A DNA stretch of 57,611 nucleotides from Alcanivorax limicola (lineage in GTDB: Bacteria; Pseudomonadota; Gammaproteobacteria; Pseudomonadales; Alcanivoracaceae): positions 780,334 to 837,944 of the forward strand of contig NZ_JAIOUB010000001.1 of the NCBI RefSeq assembly GCF_019931215.1. The letters are read 5' to 3'. The position numbers and the translations under genes are program-made. Position 1 is the first letter of the stretch, and the number at the start of each line of letters is the position of its first letter. Below, one piece after another: positions 16,726 through 24,818 of this stretch. The notes under the pieces were generated by a model. It saw only the letters and a list, made by a program, of their open reading frames with translations, ran no database searches and was not told the DNA's origin.

Positions 16726-16919
16726 ATCTGTTTACCTCTCGGGGGAAAACCAGCACATGAAGTCTCTCGTAAATCGGTCCCATCGCGACGTATCTGGGCT
16801 CACCATAATTACGCCGCTTGTCCTCCCTCATCAGAGCCGAGCCCCACTCGAAATGATGAACGAGGTCGAAGCTCCAGCGTATTCCGGAGACTCTTGTCCT
16901 CATCATACGTAACATCCAT
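16700..16919 (-). pseudogene. Decayed BrnT-like toxin gene
   Basis: From the ATG at 16919 one frame reads MDVTYDEDKSLRN, a good BrnT N-terminus. The next conserved part (RWSFDLVHHFEWGSALM, then RRNYGEPRYVAMG and RLHVLVF) is in a different frame, so there is a frameshift near 16885. After RLHVLVF the sequence jumps to PREVNRYERQ, whereas BrnT proteins have about 18-20 more residues there, including a conserved RVIS-type strand. The toxin is therefore probably inactive. The comparison is from memory of the family, not an alignment. Confidence 0.7.
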
Positions 16920-17077
16920 GTTTTTTGCATCTACATAAAATGAACAAAATATAGACTAATACTGTTGGAACAGTATGGCGTCGGATTGATACCTTCTCAG
17001 AGACGGATATGGCTGTCTGTCAGCCAGGGATTAAGGATTTGTAGGTGTATTGAAGTTGGTGGGGCGTTCGGTAAGTG

Positions 17078-17356
17078 GCGGTGTGGTAGATGGTGCGGCG
17101 CGGCGCGGCGCGGTGTGGTGCGGTGTGGTGCGGTGCGGCGCGGTGCGGTGCGGTGCGGTGCGGTGCGGCGCGGTGTGGTGTGGTGTGGTGTGGTGTGGTG
17201 TGGTGTGGTGTGGTGTGGTGTGGTGTGGTGTGGTGTGGTGTGGTGTGGTGTGGTGTGGTGTGGTGTGGTGTGGTGTGGTGTGGTGTGGTGTGGTGCGGTG
17301 CGGTGCGGTGCGGTGCGGTGCGGTGCGGTGCGGTGCGGTGCGGTGCGGTGCGGTGC
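17078..17356. repeat. Pentanucleotide tandem array (GGTGC/GGTGT/GGCGC)
   Basis: After a mixed start of GGTGC, GGTGT and GGCGC units, there are 24 consecutive GGTGT copies (17172-17291) followed by 13 consecutive GGTGC copies (17292-17356). The last GGTGC is also the first five bases of a REP-like unit. The array has no stop codon in several frames, which creates long but meaningless open frames. Its copy number is likely to vary between strains and to be error-prone in assembly. Confidence 0.95.
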
Positions 17357-17435
17357 GCTTCGCCTTTGGCTCAGCACACCCTACGGGGTGGGCGTGTGGA
17401 ATACGTAGGGTGTGCTGAGCGCAGCGAAGCGCACC
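17352..17435. repeat. REP-like inverted pair (copies 3 and 4)
   Basis: One unit (17352-17385, with two extra bases in the middle) and its inverse (17404-17435) flank an 18-base spacer. The left unit begins with the GGTGC that also ends the pentanucleotide array. Confidence 0.85.
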
Positions 17436-17458
17436 GGCGCACCACCACGCTGATCTGA

Positions 17459-17863
17459 TCAGACCCTGCGGCGCAACATCACCGCGGAGATCATGTGCGT
17501 CAGACCACCCACCGAGCAGATCAGCGTGAATGCGCCGGGTTGGCTTTGGGACACTTCCCAAAGTGCTCCGGCCAGTGCCACCACCAGGACCATGTAATAG
17601 GCCGTGGCTACGGCGCGCAGTTGGATCTGCGCATGGCGTTCGTCCAGGGGTGGTTCGTTGCTGAGTATCTGCACGGCCTCGAAGCGCTGGCCGAAGCGCA
17701 TCACAGCCGCATACGCCAGCATGATGCCCAGCATCACCAGACCAACCACGGGCTCACCGGCGGCCAGCCAGGCCGTCAGAAACATGATTGCCCCGAGCAC
17801 CAGGGCGGTTACGGGCACCAACAGGGGTTTGTTGCCGTGGCGGGATTCAGCCGCTCTGATCAT
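17459..17863 (-). CDS. Small membrane protein of unknown function, paired with an XRE regulator
   Basis: The 134-residue protein has four likely membrane helices: two near residues 14-58 and two near 85-130. Between them is a short hydrophilic stretch with SNEPPLDERHAQIQLRAVA. I do not recognise a named family with confidence, but small multi-helix proteins encoded downstream of a compact XRE repressor are a common bacterial arrangement. It overlaps the regulator gene by 17 bases, so the two are co-expressed and coupled. Confidence 0.7.
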   Translation of the reverse strand: MIRAAESRHGNKPLLVPVTALVLGAIMFLTAWLAAGEPVVGLVMLGIMLAYAAVMRFGQRFEAVQILSNEPPLDERHAQIQLRAVATAYYMVLVVALAGALWEVSQSQPGAFTLICSVGGLTHMISAVMLRRRV

Positions 17864-18044
17864 CGAACACCTCCTCTACGGGCCTGCCAAAAAAACGCGC
17901 CAGCGCCAGGGCCAGTGGCAGCGACGGGATATAGCGCCCCATTTCGATGGAGTTGATCGTATTGCGGGACACCTCCATCTGCTCGGCCAGTTCTGCCTGG
18001 GTCAGTTGGCGTGCTTTGCGCAGGGCACGTATGTGATTGATCAT
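17847..18044 (-). CDS. Small XRE-family transcriptional regulator
   Basis: The 65-residue protein is little more than a helix-turn-helix: RALRKARQLTQAELAEQMEV, then SRNTINSIEMGRYIPSLPLA and ARFFGRPVEEVFD. This is the compact form seen with small membrane proteins. Two 18-bp palindromes lie directly upstream, the first ending two bases before the ATG, so the protein probably represses its own operon. Confidence 0.87.
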   Translation of the reverse strand: MINHIRALRKARQLTQAELAEQMEVSRNTINSIEMGRYIPSLPLALALARFFGRPVEEVFDDQSG

Positions 18045-18045
18045 A

Positions 18046-18063
18046 TGCCAAGCTTACTTGGCA
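18046..18063. promoter_or_regulatory. Operator palindrome 1 for the XRE regulator
   Basis: The sequence TGCCAAG-CTTA-CTTGGCA is a perfect 7-bp inverted repeat immediately before the regulator start. Its likeness to a second palindrome 29 bases away and its position make an autoregulatory site likely. Confidence 0.65.
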
Positions 18064-18082
18064 CTTTCGGAAAATGCAAAGC
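18054..18082 (-). promoter_or_regulatory. Candidate promoter of the XRE-membrane protein operon
   Basis: On the minus strand TTGCAT, a 17-base spacer and TAAGCT form a plausible sigma-70 promoter embedded between and within the two palindromes. Its start site would fall at or near the ATG at 18044, giving a leaderless or nearly leaderless mRNA. Repressor binding would cover both boxes. Confidence 0.45.
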
Positions 18083-18092
18083 TTGCTTGGCA
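18075..18092. promoter_or_regulatory. Operator palindrome 2 for the XRE regulator
   Basis: TGCAAAG-CTTG-CTTGGCA is a near copy of palindrome 1 with one mismatched pair. The centre-to-centre distance is 29 bases, close to three helical turns, which would put two dimers on one face of the DNA. Confidence 0.6.
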
Positions 18093-18156
18093 TTGGGTGA
18101 GGAGGTGCAGGTGATTGGCGGATTGGATTGGGTGGCGGGGGTTTGGGGTCAGGCCT

Positions 18157-18990
18157 TTACCAGTTGAATCGTCTGCCAACGAGAGCAGCCACCTGGTCTT
18201 TCTCCGAAGCGAAGTAATCTACAAGATAATCGTAAACCTCAGGGTCCACCGCTTCCCTGTTAACGCCAACGTTTCTGGCGACGGTATTGTCAATGGAGAC
18301 GTCTTCCTTCACACCGCAGAATCGAAACACCTCGCTCAGCACGCGGTCTGGCTCTGCGAAGAACTCCTCGCTGGATAGCACCAGTATCTGCTCGCTCGGG
18401 AAAAGCTCATAGTAGCGCTTGAGCTGTTCGTAATACTTGCCCCGCGCCTTGTATGATTTCTTGATGAAATCATAATTCTTGAAATCGCCCGATTCGAGCG
18501 CCTGGCGCACGAAATCTTCGTTGTCCAGCAAGGCCTCGTCTGCTTCCCGGGTCTCCCGGCCCTTTCTTTTCTGGTGGAAATAATGGGAGATGGCGCGCTC
18601 AACAGGGTTTCTTAACAGGATGATAATTTTGGTGTCTGGAAATGCCTTCTGTATTCTCGGTGCCGCAACCGGCGAGAAGAGGTATAACGGCGAGGCTTCA
18701 TAGACCACTTTGTCAGCAACGGCGGCAGCCAGCGGAAAGTTGGCACGGTACCAGCGCAAGCCTTTCTTATACCGGTCCACCGCCGGGTTCAACCCGCCAT
18801 CGAAAAAGTGCACCTCTTTTCGGAAGCTGGGTGCCATCTCCGGATGCTGGGAAAGGTAATCAAACAGGCTGGTTGTGCCACCTTTCTGTGTCCCGGCAAT
18901 AATGACATGCGGCCTGGCTCGGAGCGGGGATGTCACATACCGCACCAATTTTAAAATACCTTGGGTAAATTTTCGCAACGCCCTTTTCAC
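18157..18990 (-). CDS. Sulfotransferase (second copy)
   Basis: The 277-residue protein has the PAPS-binding loop GTQKGGTTSL (residues 33-42) and the 3'-phosphate motif IILLRNPVERAISHYFHQKR (about 125-144), both in the form seen in bacterial carbohydrate sulfotransferases. It is unlike the copy at 10146-11087 outside these motifs and is closer in base composition to the host genes. It stands alone, with its own upstream region, between the two polysaccharide operons. A second sulfation position on the same polymer is a reasonable guess. Confidence 0.87.
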   Translation of the reverse strand: MKRALRKFTQGILKLVRYVTSPLRARPHVIIAGTQKGGTTSLFDYLSQHPEMAPSFRKEVHFFDGGLNPAVDRYKKGLRWYRANFPLAAAVADKVVYEASPLYLFSPVAAPRIQKAFPDTKIIILLRNPVERAISHYFHQKRKGRETREADEALLDNEDFVRQALESGDFKNYDFIKKSYKARGKYYEQLKRYYELFPSEQILVLSSEEFFAEPDRVLSEVFRFCGVKEDVSIDNTVARNVGVNREAVDPEVYDYLVDYFASEKDQVAALVGRRFNW

Positions 18991-19173
18991 TGATCCCCCG
19001 ATTACAAGAGCAATACAAGCTGAAATTTACAATTTCGCCATTACATTTTGGTGCCAAACCTCGCCCTCGCACATAATAACCCTATTCCCCCGGAAAAGGC
19101 ATATTGGCTGACGTGTGCAGAAATCAGGCATGCTGTCCCTCTCAGGGTGATCTGAACGGGGACGGAGGGCGTC

Positions 19174-19959
19174 ATGCGGTATCTGGGTCATTTCCTGCCA
19201 TTGCTGGGCAGTATTGTGTTCGTCTGGGCACTATTGCTCGTTGTCGGTTTTTTTCTGGGTTTTGATCATGGCCTCTGGCTGACCGGGGCACTGCTTTTCG
19301 GGGTGCTGGGGCCACTGATGGTGCTGTTTGGTGGTCTGCGCACCACGCTACGGCGTTGGCGCTGGCGCGACTACGGCTTCAGCCAGATCTGCCTGCCACT
19401 GATGTATTACCGCGGTACCGAACGGCTGGATGCATCAGGGCAGGCGCTGCTTAACCGCCGTGGTGAGCCTGTGCTGGCAAAGAAGCCACCCGAGAACTTG
19501 CGCCATGCCTGCTGCGTCGCGCTGCTGTCACCGGCAACGATAGTGTTGTGCCGGGCGGACAAGCAGGTCTGCGAGGGCCCCATCAAGGGAATACCGTGGA
19601 ACGATCTGAACGCCGTGCTGGCAGAGGTGCCGCTGACGGATTTGCGAGGTATCGACCTGACACTATTCGATGCCGAGGAAATTCGTCAGGCGCAGGCCGC
19701 TGACCTGTCAGGGCGCACCTTCTTCACCGCCATGCTCTCGCTAACCTGGTCCATTCAGGGGGGCGAGCAGCGTCGCGCGGTATTCGGGTTCAGCCGCGAT
19801 CAGGGCAAGGCGCCGGTACGCGAGGCCATCACACAGCTGCTGTCCGAAGGGGGCCTCCCAACGCCGGGGCTGTTACGGGATGCCGGTAAGGACAACCTGG
19901 TCGCCAGCCAAGGGGTGGCGGACGCTGTGGCAGCCTACTTGCGGGCCTGGGCGGGTTGA
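19174..19959 (+). CDS. Hypothetical membrane-anchored protein
   Basis: The 261-residue protein has two N-terminal membrane helices (about residues 8-30 and 34-55), then a soluble region of about 200 residues. I recognise no domain. GGAGG seven bases before the ATG supports the start. It is the only plus-strand gene among the polysaccharide genes. It is transcribed away from the second sulfotransferase and towards the MarR-type regulator, ending 18 bases from it. Confidence 0.75.
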   Translation: MRYLGHFLPLLGSIVFVWALLLVVGFFLGFDHGLWLTGALLFGVLGPLMVLFGGLRTTLRRWRWRDYGFSQICLPLMYYRGTERLDASGQALLNRRGEPVLAKKPPENLRHACCVALLSPATIVLCRADKQVCEGPIKGIPWNDLNAVLAEVPLTDLRGIDLTLFDAEEIRQAQAADLSGRTFFTAMLSLTWSIQGGEQRRAVFGFSRDQGKAPVREAITQLLSEGGLPTPGLLRDAGKDNLVASQGVADAVAAYLRAWAG

Positions 19960-19977
19960 CCCGGGCGGGGTGATTGA

Positions 19978-20382
19978 TCAGTCACGCTTCAGACCCGGGT
20001 TTGCCGTGAGCTCCGCCCTGAGTTCAGCGATTTCACGGATCAGGGCGTCGTGCTCGGCTTCCTTGCGGCGCAGGAAGCGCAGCGTCAGGGCGGCTTTTTC
20101 CTTGATGCCGCCGGGAGTGAGCTTGTAGAGGTACGCTTTCTTGTTGTTGCTGCGACGAAAGTTCTCGGCCTTGATCCAGCCTTTTTCCACCAGCGCACGT
20201 ACGCAGTAATTCACTTTGCCGAGGCTGACACCCAGCCGTTCGGCCAGTTCGCGCTGCGACAGCTCCGGGGCCTCCTCAATCAGGCGCAACAGGCGCAGGT
20301 GCGCATCCTCGGATATCAGGGCACTGTGTGTGGTTGCCGATGGCTCGGCGGAGGGCTGTGTTTTTGTTGTCTGTTCAGTCAT
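19978..20382 (-). CDS. MarR-family EPS-associated transcriptional regulator
   Basis: The 134-residue protein matches the EPS-associated MarR-like family. The winged-helix core reads LSQRELAERLGVSLGKVNYC, then VRALVEKGWIKAENFR, NNKKAYLYKLTPGGI, and a C-terminal coiled helix (about 95-125). These regulators are found at the end of exopolysaccharide export operons. The start at MTEQTT (20382) leaves a disordered tail of about 22 residues; the GTG at 20409 is an alternative and neither has a strong ribosome site. It is the last gene of the wzi-wza-wzb-wzc-rfaH run. Confidence 0.85.
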   Translation of the reverse strand: MTEQTTKTQPSAEPSATTHSALISEDAHLRLLRLIEEAPELSQRELAERLGVSLGKVNYCVRALVEKGWIKAENFRRSNNKKAYLYKLTPGGIKEKAALTLRFLRRKEAEHDALIREIAELRAELTANPGLKRD

Positions 20383-20445
20383 TGAACAGATTCTGGCACG
20401 GTCTTTCACAGAATGGCAAATTGAGCGGCCAGTCAGGCAAGGCCA

Positions 20446-20958
20446 TCAACCCGCCGCGACATCCGCCATCTGTATGACCAGGCGCTGGCGTCGATGCATC
20501 AGCTCCAGCAGCACCACCACCCGCTCTTCGCCATCGAAACCCTGGAAAATGGCCTGCACGTCGGCAAACGGGCCGCGGGTAATGCGCAGCATCTCGCCGG
20601 TACGGAACAGCGCCGGCCTGGCGCTTTCTCGCTGATCTATCTGAACGCGAATACTGTTGATAATGTCATCGGCAACCGGCACAGGCTTGTTGTCGAAGGT
20701 CACCAGGCGTTGCACGCCGCGGGTAGAGCGAATCGGTTGCCAGCTGTCGGCCCCGGGGCGCAGGTACACGAAAAGATAGCCGGGAAACAGTGCCTCCCTC
20801 ACCTGCTGGCGGCGACCACCGCGCAAGCGGTCGACGCAGATCCGGGGGAAGTAGCACCGGTAGCCCTGGTTAATCAGATTCTGTTCGGCCCGTGTACCCT
20901 GGCGGGGTTTGCTCTGAATCAGGAACCAGCTTCCGGTCTGTGCCATCTTGGCTTGCAT
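20446..20958 (-). CDS. RfaH/NusG-like transcription antiterminator
   Basis: The 170-residue protein has a NusG N-terminal domain: WFLIQSKPRQGTRAEQNL (11-28), YFPRI, REALFPGYLFVYL and the IRSTRGVQRLVTFDN segment typical of RfaH. A C-terminal KOW-like part follows (about 118-165; MLRITRGPFADVQAIFQGF). AAGGAG six bases before the ATG supports the start. Such specialised NusG paralogues bind RNA polymerase paused at ops elements and couple translation to transcription in long polysaccharide operons. A canonical ops lies at 16070-16081 before the flippase operon, the obvious target. Confidence 0.9.
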   Translation of the reverse strand: MQAKMAQTGSWFLIQSKPRQGTRAEQNLINQGYRCYFPRICVDRLRGGRRQQVREALFPGYLFVYLRPGADSWQPIRSTRGVQRLVTFDNKPVPVADDIINSIRVQIDQRESARPALFRTGEMLRITRGPFADVQAIFQGFDGEERVVVLLELMHRRQRLVIQMADVAAG

Positions 20959-21027
20959 GATCTCTCCTTGAACCCGTTGCGCCCGAACCTCAATTTAGCA
21001 GAGCCATGGGGCCCTGTGTAGGCGCAA

Positions 21028-23235
21028 TCATTTGTACTCGTACGCGTAGTAGGAATACGCGTTGCTGGCCTTGCGTTCCACCGCGTTGAGGATGCACCCC
21101 TTGATGGTCACGCCATTCTGCTCGAAGCGGCGCAGCGTGTGATCAATCTCTTTGACCGAGTTGTGCCCGTAGCGGGCCACCACCATGCCGGTGCCGGCAA
21201 CCTGCCCGATAATCGCAGCGTCGGTCACCGCGAGCACTGGCGGTGTATCAATCACCACCAGGTCGTAGTCCTTGCTCAGGGTGTCCATCAACGCCTTGAA
21301 GCGCGGATGCATCAGCAACTCAGCGGGATTCGGCGGTATCTCGCCTCGGGAGATGAAAGACAGATTGTCGACGTCGGTCGGGGTCAGCACCTCCTCCAGC
21401 GTGTTCTGGCCGGACAGATACGTGGACAGGCCCTGTTTCGCCTCCCCGGTGAAGTATTTGTGCATGTGCCCTTTGCGCAAATCGCCATCCACCAGCACCA
21501 CCCGCTGGCCGATCTGCGCCAGCACCATGGCCAGGTTGGCGGAGATGAAGGATTTACCGACATTGGGGCTGGGGCCGGAAATCATCAGGACGTTGTTGTC
21601 CGCTTCCATCATGGCAAAGTGCAGGCTGGTGCGCAGACTGCGGAGGGCCTCGATGGTCAGATCACCCGGGTTGGTTTCTGCCAACAGATGATGGCGCTTG
21701 GGCGTTGTGCCCCGTCTGCGGCTGATGCGTTGCAGCAGGCGTTCGTTCTTCATCTGGTCTTCGGACAGGGGCAGCGTGGCGTATACCGAGATGCCCTCCT
21801 GCTCCAGTTGTTCCGGGCTTTCGATGCCGCGATTGAAGACGGCGCGCACCAGCACCATGCCGACGCCGCCCATCAGGCCGAGCAGGGTCGAGAGCGCAAC
21901 GATCAGTGTCTTCTTTGGCTTCACTGGCTCAGGCTGAACCTGCGCCGAGTCAATAATCCGCACGTTGCCGACAGTGCCCGCCTTCAGGATGCGCAATTCC
22001 TGCGCCCGGTTCAGCAGCTGCAGATAGATTTCCTGATTCAGTTCGACATCGCGCATCAGGCGCAGGATTTCCTGTTGCTTCTCCGGAAGATTCCGTACCT
22101 GACCATCCAGCCGCTCACGCTCTTCTTCCAGGCTGCGCCGTTGCTCCAGCAACGTGCGGTAAGCCGGATGTTCACGGGTGTAAAGCCGTGCCACTTCGCT
22201 TTCCTTGAATTTCAGATCATTCAAGCGTGCTTCCAGCTCCACCAGCTGATCAAGCACCGCTTTGGTTTCCAGCGACAGGTCCACCGATTCGCTTTCCAGG
22301 CGATATTCATTCAGCAGCTTCTCCGCCGCTTCGAGCTCTTCACGAATTTCCGGGACCTGTTCATCCAGAAACTCCAGGCTCTTCTCCGCCTCGGCAGAGC
22401 GGCGCTGAATGTTCTGCATCAGATAATTGCGTGCGACCGCATCCAGGGTGGCCTGAACACGTGCGGGATTTGGGCCGGTCATGCTCAACGTCAGGATGCC
22501 GGTATTGCGGCCGCGCTCCGCCACCGACAACACGCCCTGCAGATTACGAATCACATTGGCGCGGGAGCGTTTGGTCAGGCTGAAGCGCTCGCCCGGTGCC
22601 GCATTCAGTTCGGCCACATGCAACACGACGCGCTCGTCGCTGGAGCGCAAGGTCTGACCGGCCGGCCCGCGCAGCATTTCCTCGCCTGCCAACGTCAGGA
22701 CCAGGCCGCCGTCGTCCTGCACCCGCAGCTCGAATTCTTCACCACGCAGCCAGTCCGGCACGTCGAAGCGATCAATCCAGAGCTGGCGTTCCGCATCCGC
22801 CCAACCGGAAAACAGCATGCGATTGTCGGCCGGTTTCGGGCCAGTAAAGCGACCGATAAGGGGTGCCGCCGCCGGTTGCACATCAATGTCCGCTTTCAGC
22901 TCGTCACTGGCGTTGCCCAGCACCATGCGCGAACGCACGATTTCAATTTCGGTCTGCGCAGAACTTTCACTGCCGAACATTTCGGACAGGTCACCGATCA
23001 ACGGCATGCCGGACTGCCGGGCTTCCACCTGCAACAGTGCATCAGCACGATAAATCGGCGTTGCCAGCGTGGCATAGGTTGCCCCCATCACCAGCGCGAT
23101 AATAGCAATCAGAGCAATCTGCCAGCGATGGTCCACCAACAAAGCCCAGAGGCGGGTCAGATCAATTTCGTCTTCGCCCGTGCTCGCTGTGGCGCGGGAG
23201 GCGCTGGTGCTGGCGGGACGGTTATCCTGGGTCAT
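21028..23235 (-). CDS. wzc: Polysaccharide co-polymerase / tyrosine autokinase (Wzc)
   Basis: The 735-residue protein is a complete Wzc. It has a first membrane helix at about 35-58, a periplasmic Wzz domain with long coiled coil (about 60-440), a second helix (about 445-470) and a cytoplasmic BY-kinase domain. The kinase has Walker A in GPSPNVGKS (554-562), Walker A' in VVLVDGDLRKG and Walker B in LVVIDTPP. The C-terminus ends in a tyrosine cluster (AYSYYAYEYK) that is the expected autophosphorylation site. It controls chain length and export with Wza and is dephosphorylated by Wzb. It starts 12 bases after wzb. Confidence 0.95.
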   Translation of the reverse strand: MTQDNRPASTSASRATASTGEDEIDLTRLWALLVDHRWQIALIAIIALVMGATYATLATPIYRADALLQVEARQSGMPLIGDLSEMFGSESSAQTEIEIVRSRMVLGNASDELKADIDVQPAAAPLIGRFTGPKPADNRMLFSGWADAERQLWIDRFDVPDWLRGEEFELRVQDDGGLVLTLAGEEMLRGPAGQTLRSSDERVVLHVAELNAAPGERFSLTKRSRANVIRNLQGVLSVAERGRNTGILTLSMTGPNPARVQATLDAVARNYLMQNIQRRSAEAEKSLEFLDEQVPEIREELEAAEKLLNEYRLESESVDLSLETKAVLDQLVELEARLNDLKFKESEVARLYTREHPAYRTLLEQRRSLEEERERLDGQVRNLPEKQQEILRLMRDVELNQEIYLQLLNRAQELRILKAGTVGNVRIIDSAQVQPEPVKPKKTLIVALSTLLGLMGGVGMVLVRAVFNRGIESPEQLEQEGISVYATLPLSEDQMKNERLLQRISRRRGTTPKRHHLLAETNPGDLTIEALRSLRTSLHFAMMEADNNVLMISGPSPNVGKSFISANLAMVLAQIGQRVVLVDGDLRKGHMHKYFTGEAKQGLSTYLSGQNTLEEVLTPTDVDNLSFISRGEIPPNPAELLMHPRFKALMDTLSKDYDLVVIDTPPVLAVTDAAIIGQVAGTGMVVARYGHNSVKEIDHTLRRFEQNGVTIKGCILNAVERKASNAYSYYAYEYK

Positions 23236-23247
23236 GCGGTGCTCCGA

Positions 23248-23682
23248 TCAACCAAGTCGTCTGACCCAGGCGGCAACGCCCTGAGTCATCAATTCATAAG
23301 CCTGTTCATACACTTCGCGGCTGCGTTTGTATGGGTCCGGTATTTCCTGATTATCCTGCCATTTGCCGAGCAGGAAGGCCTTGCCGCTGGCCTCCGGGGC
23401 CAGACTGGCAAGCCGATCCCATTGACGGTTTTCCATGACCAGAATCATGTCCGCCTCGCGACACATCTCACGGGTCAGCTTGCGCGCACTGTGCGGCGGG
23501 CAGGCAAGTCCGTGTTCAGCAGCGACCTCGCGGGCAGTGGTGTCCATGTCGTGCTCAACCAGCGCCACCAATCCGGCGGAGGTCACCGTCTTGCCGGCGG
23601 GCAGATCACGCTGCAACATCGCCGCCGCCGTGGGGCTGCGGCAGATATTGCCATCGCACACCACCAGAATACGCTCGAACAT
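23248..23682 (-). CDS. wzb: Low-molecular-weight protein tyrosine phosphatase (Wzb)
   Basis: The 144-residue protein has the CX5R active-site loop in VCDGNICRSP (residues 8-17) and the general-acid segment IPDPYKRS near 115. This is the standard Wzb/Ptp layout. It should remove phosphate from the tyrosine tail of Wzc, cycling polymer export. The start codon shares one base with the stop codon of wza. Confidence 0.94.
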   Translation of the reverse strand: MFERILVVCDGNICRSPTAAAMLQRDLPAGKTVTSAGLVALVEHDMDTTAREVAAEHGLACPPHSARKLTREMCREADMILVMENRQWDRLASLAPEASGKAFLLGKWQDNQEIPDPYKRSREVYEQAYELMTQGVAAWVRRLG

Positions 23683-24818
23683 CAGCGATCCAGCTCCCGC
23701 TCGGTCCGGGCGGCAAAGTAGACACCCTGAATGGTTGGCATAATCTGCGAGATGATGCGGTTCCAGCGGGCAATCGGTGCGGCGGTCACATAAATGATAT
23801 CGCGGGGGTTGAGCACGAACTCATCGGCCAGCACCAGGGCTGTGGCGTCTTTCGCATTCAGCTGGAACAGGTCGATAACACCGGCTTCGTCCGGCGAGCG
23901 GCGCATCACGAACACGCCGGTGGCATCCGCCTGCAGCTCATTGATGCCACCGGCTTCGGACAGCGCCTCAGCCAGGGTCAGGCCGTTGCGGCCCATCATC
24001 AGGGATTGCGGGTTACGCACTTCGCCCAGCAGGAAGACCTTGTTGTCATCGGCGCGCGCCACGTGCACTACATCACCGGCTTTCAGCAGCACGTTGTAGC
24101 GGGCATCGCCGCGCTCGTAGACTTCGCGCAGTGACAGCCGGTATTCGCGGCCATCGCGGGTCAGCTGCACATTGCGCCAATCCGCCTCTTCGGTCACGCC
24201 GCCGGCGGCATTCACCACATCCAGCAGGCGCATCGGTACGTTGGTGACCGGATAGGCGCCTGGTTCACGCACGCTGCCCGCCACGTAAACGCGCTGGGAG
24301 CGGAAGGCAGCCACGGTGACGTCCACCTGCGGGTCTTCGATATACCGGGCGATACGGCGGGTAATCATGTCGCGGATTTCCGTGACACGCAGCCCGGCGA
24401 CTTCGACGACGCCGACATAGGGATAAAAGATGGTGCCGTCGTTGTGGACCCAGTTACCAGCCTCCGAGGGGCTGCGCATGGAGCCGGCGGGAATGGTCAG
24501 CTCAGGATGGTCCCATACCGTGATATTCAGCACGTCCCCGGCGCCCACCACGTAGTCGTAGTGACCGGTGTTCTCGAGGACCTCCGGCAGGGTCGGCTCG
24601 ACCTCGGCGGGGCTCAGCGCTGCCAGGCCGGGACGAATCGGGAAGACGCGCACTTCGTCCGGCGGCACGGCATCACGGTCCTTGTCACCATCAAACCAGC
24701 GGCTGCTGCCCGATGAAGAAATGTGCGAACCGGGTATGACGGTGCAGGCACTCAGCGCGGCGAGTGCCACCAGCACCACCAGGGTGCGCCCTGTCTTGGT
24801 CAATGTCGTGTCAATCAA
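23682..24818 (-). CDS. wza: Outer-membrane polysaccharide export lipoprotein (Wza)
   Basis: The 378-residue protein has a lipoprotein signal (VALAALSAC, Cys25), a Poly_export domain starting at YVVGAGDVLNITVWDHPEL (about 90-108), and SLBB domains (about 170-330). Wza octamers form the outer-membrane channel and meet Wzc across the periplasm. The length matches the family. It overlaps wzi upstream by eight bases and touches wzb downstream. Confidence 0.95.
   Translation of the reverse strand: MIDTTLTKTGRTLVVLVALAALSACTVIPGSHISSSGSSRWFDGDKDRDAVPPDEVRVFPIRPGLAALSPAEVEPTLPEVLENTGHYDYVVGAGDVLNITVWDHPELTIPAGSMRSPSEAGNWVHNDGTIFYPYVGVVEVAGLRVTEIRDMITRRIARYIEDPQVDVTVAAFRSQRVYVAGSVREPGAYPVTNVPMRLLDVVNAAGGVTEEADWRNVQLTRDGREYRLSLREVYERGDARYNVLLKAGDVVHVARADDNKVFLLGEVRNPQSLMMGRNGLTLAEALSEAGGINELQADATGVFVMRRSPDEAGVIDLFQLNAKDATALVLADEFVLNPRDIIYVTAAPIARWNRIISQIMPTIQGVYFAARTERELDR

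Noticed and set aside
16965-17561. Open frames of HTTPHHTTPH or VWCGVVWCGV type
   Set aside because: They are translations of the pentanucleotide array in several frames and carry no gene signal.
21139-23721. 860-codon plus-strand frame opposite wzc
   Set aside because: It is a His/Gln-rich antisense shadow of a clearly recognised Wzc. The same applies to the 920-codon frame opposite gyrA and the 599-codon frame opposite rpsA.
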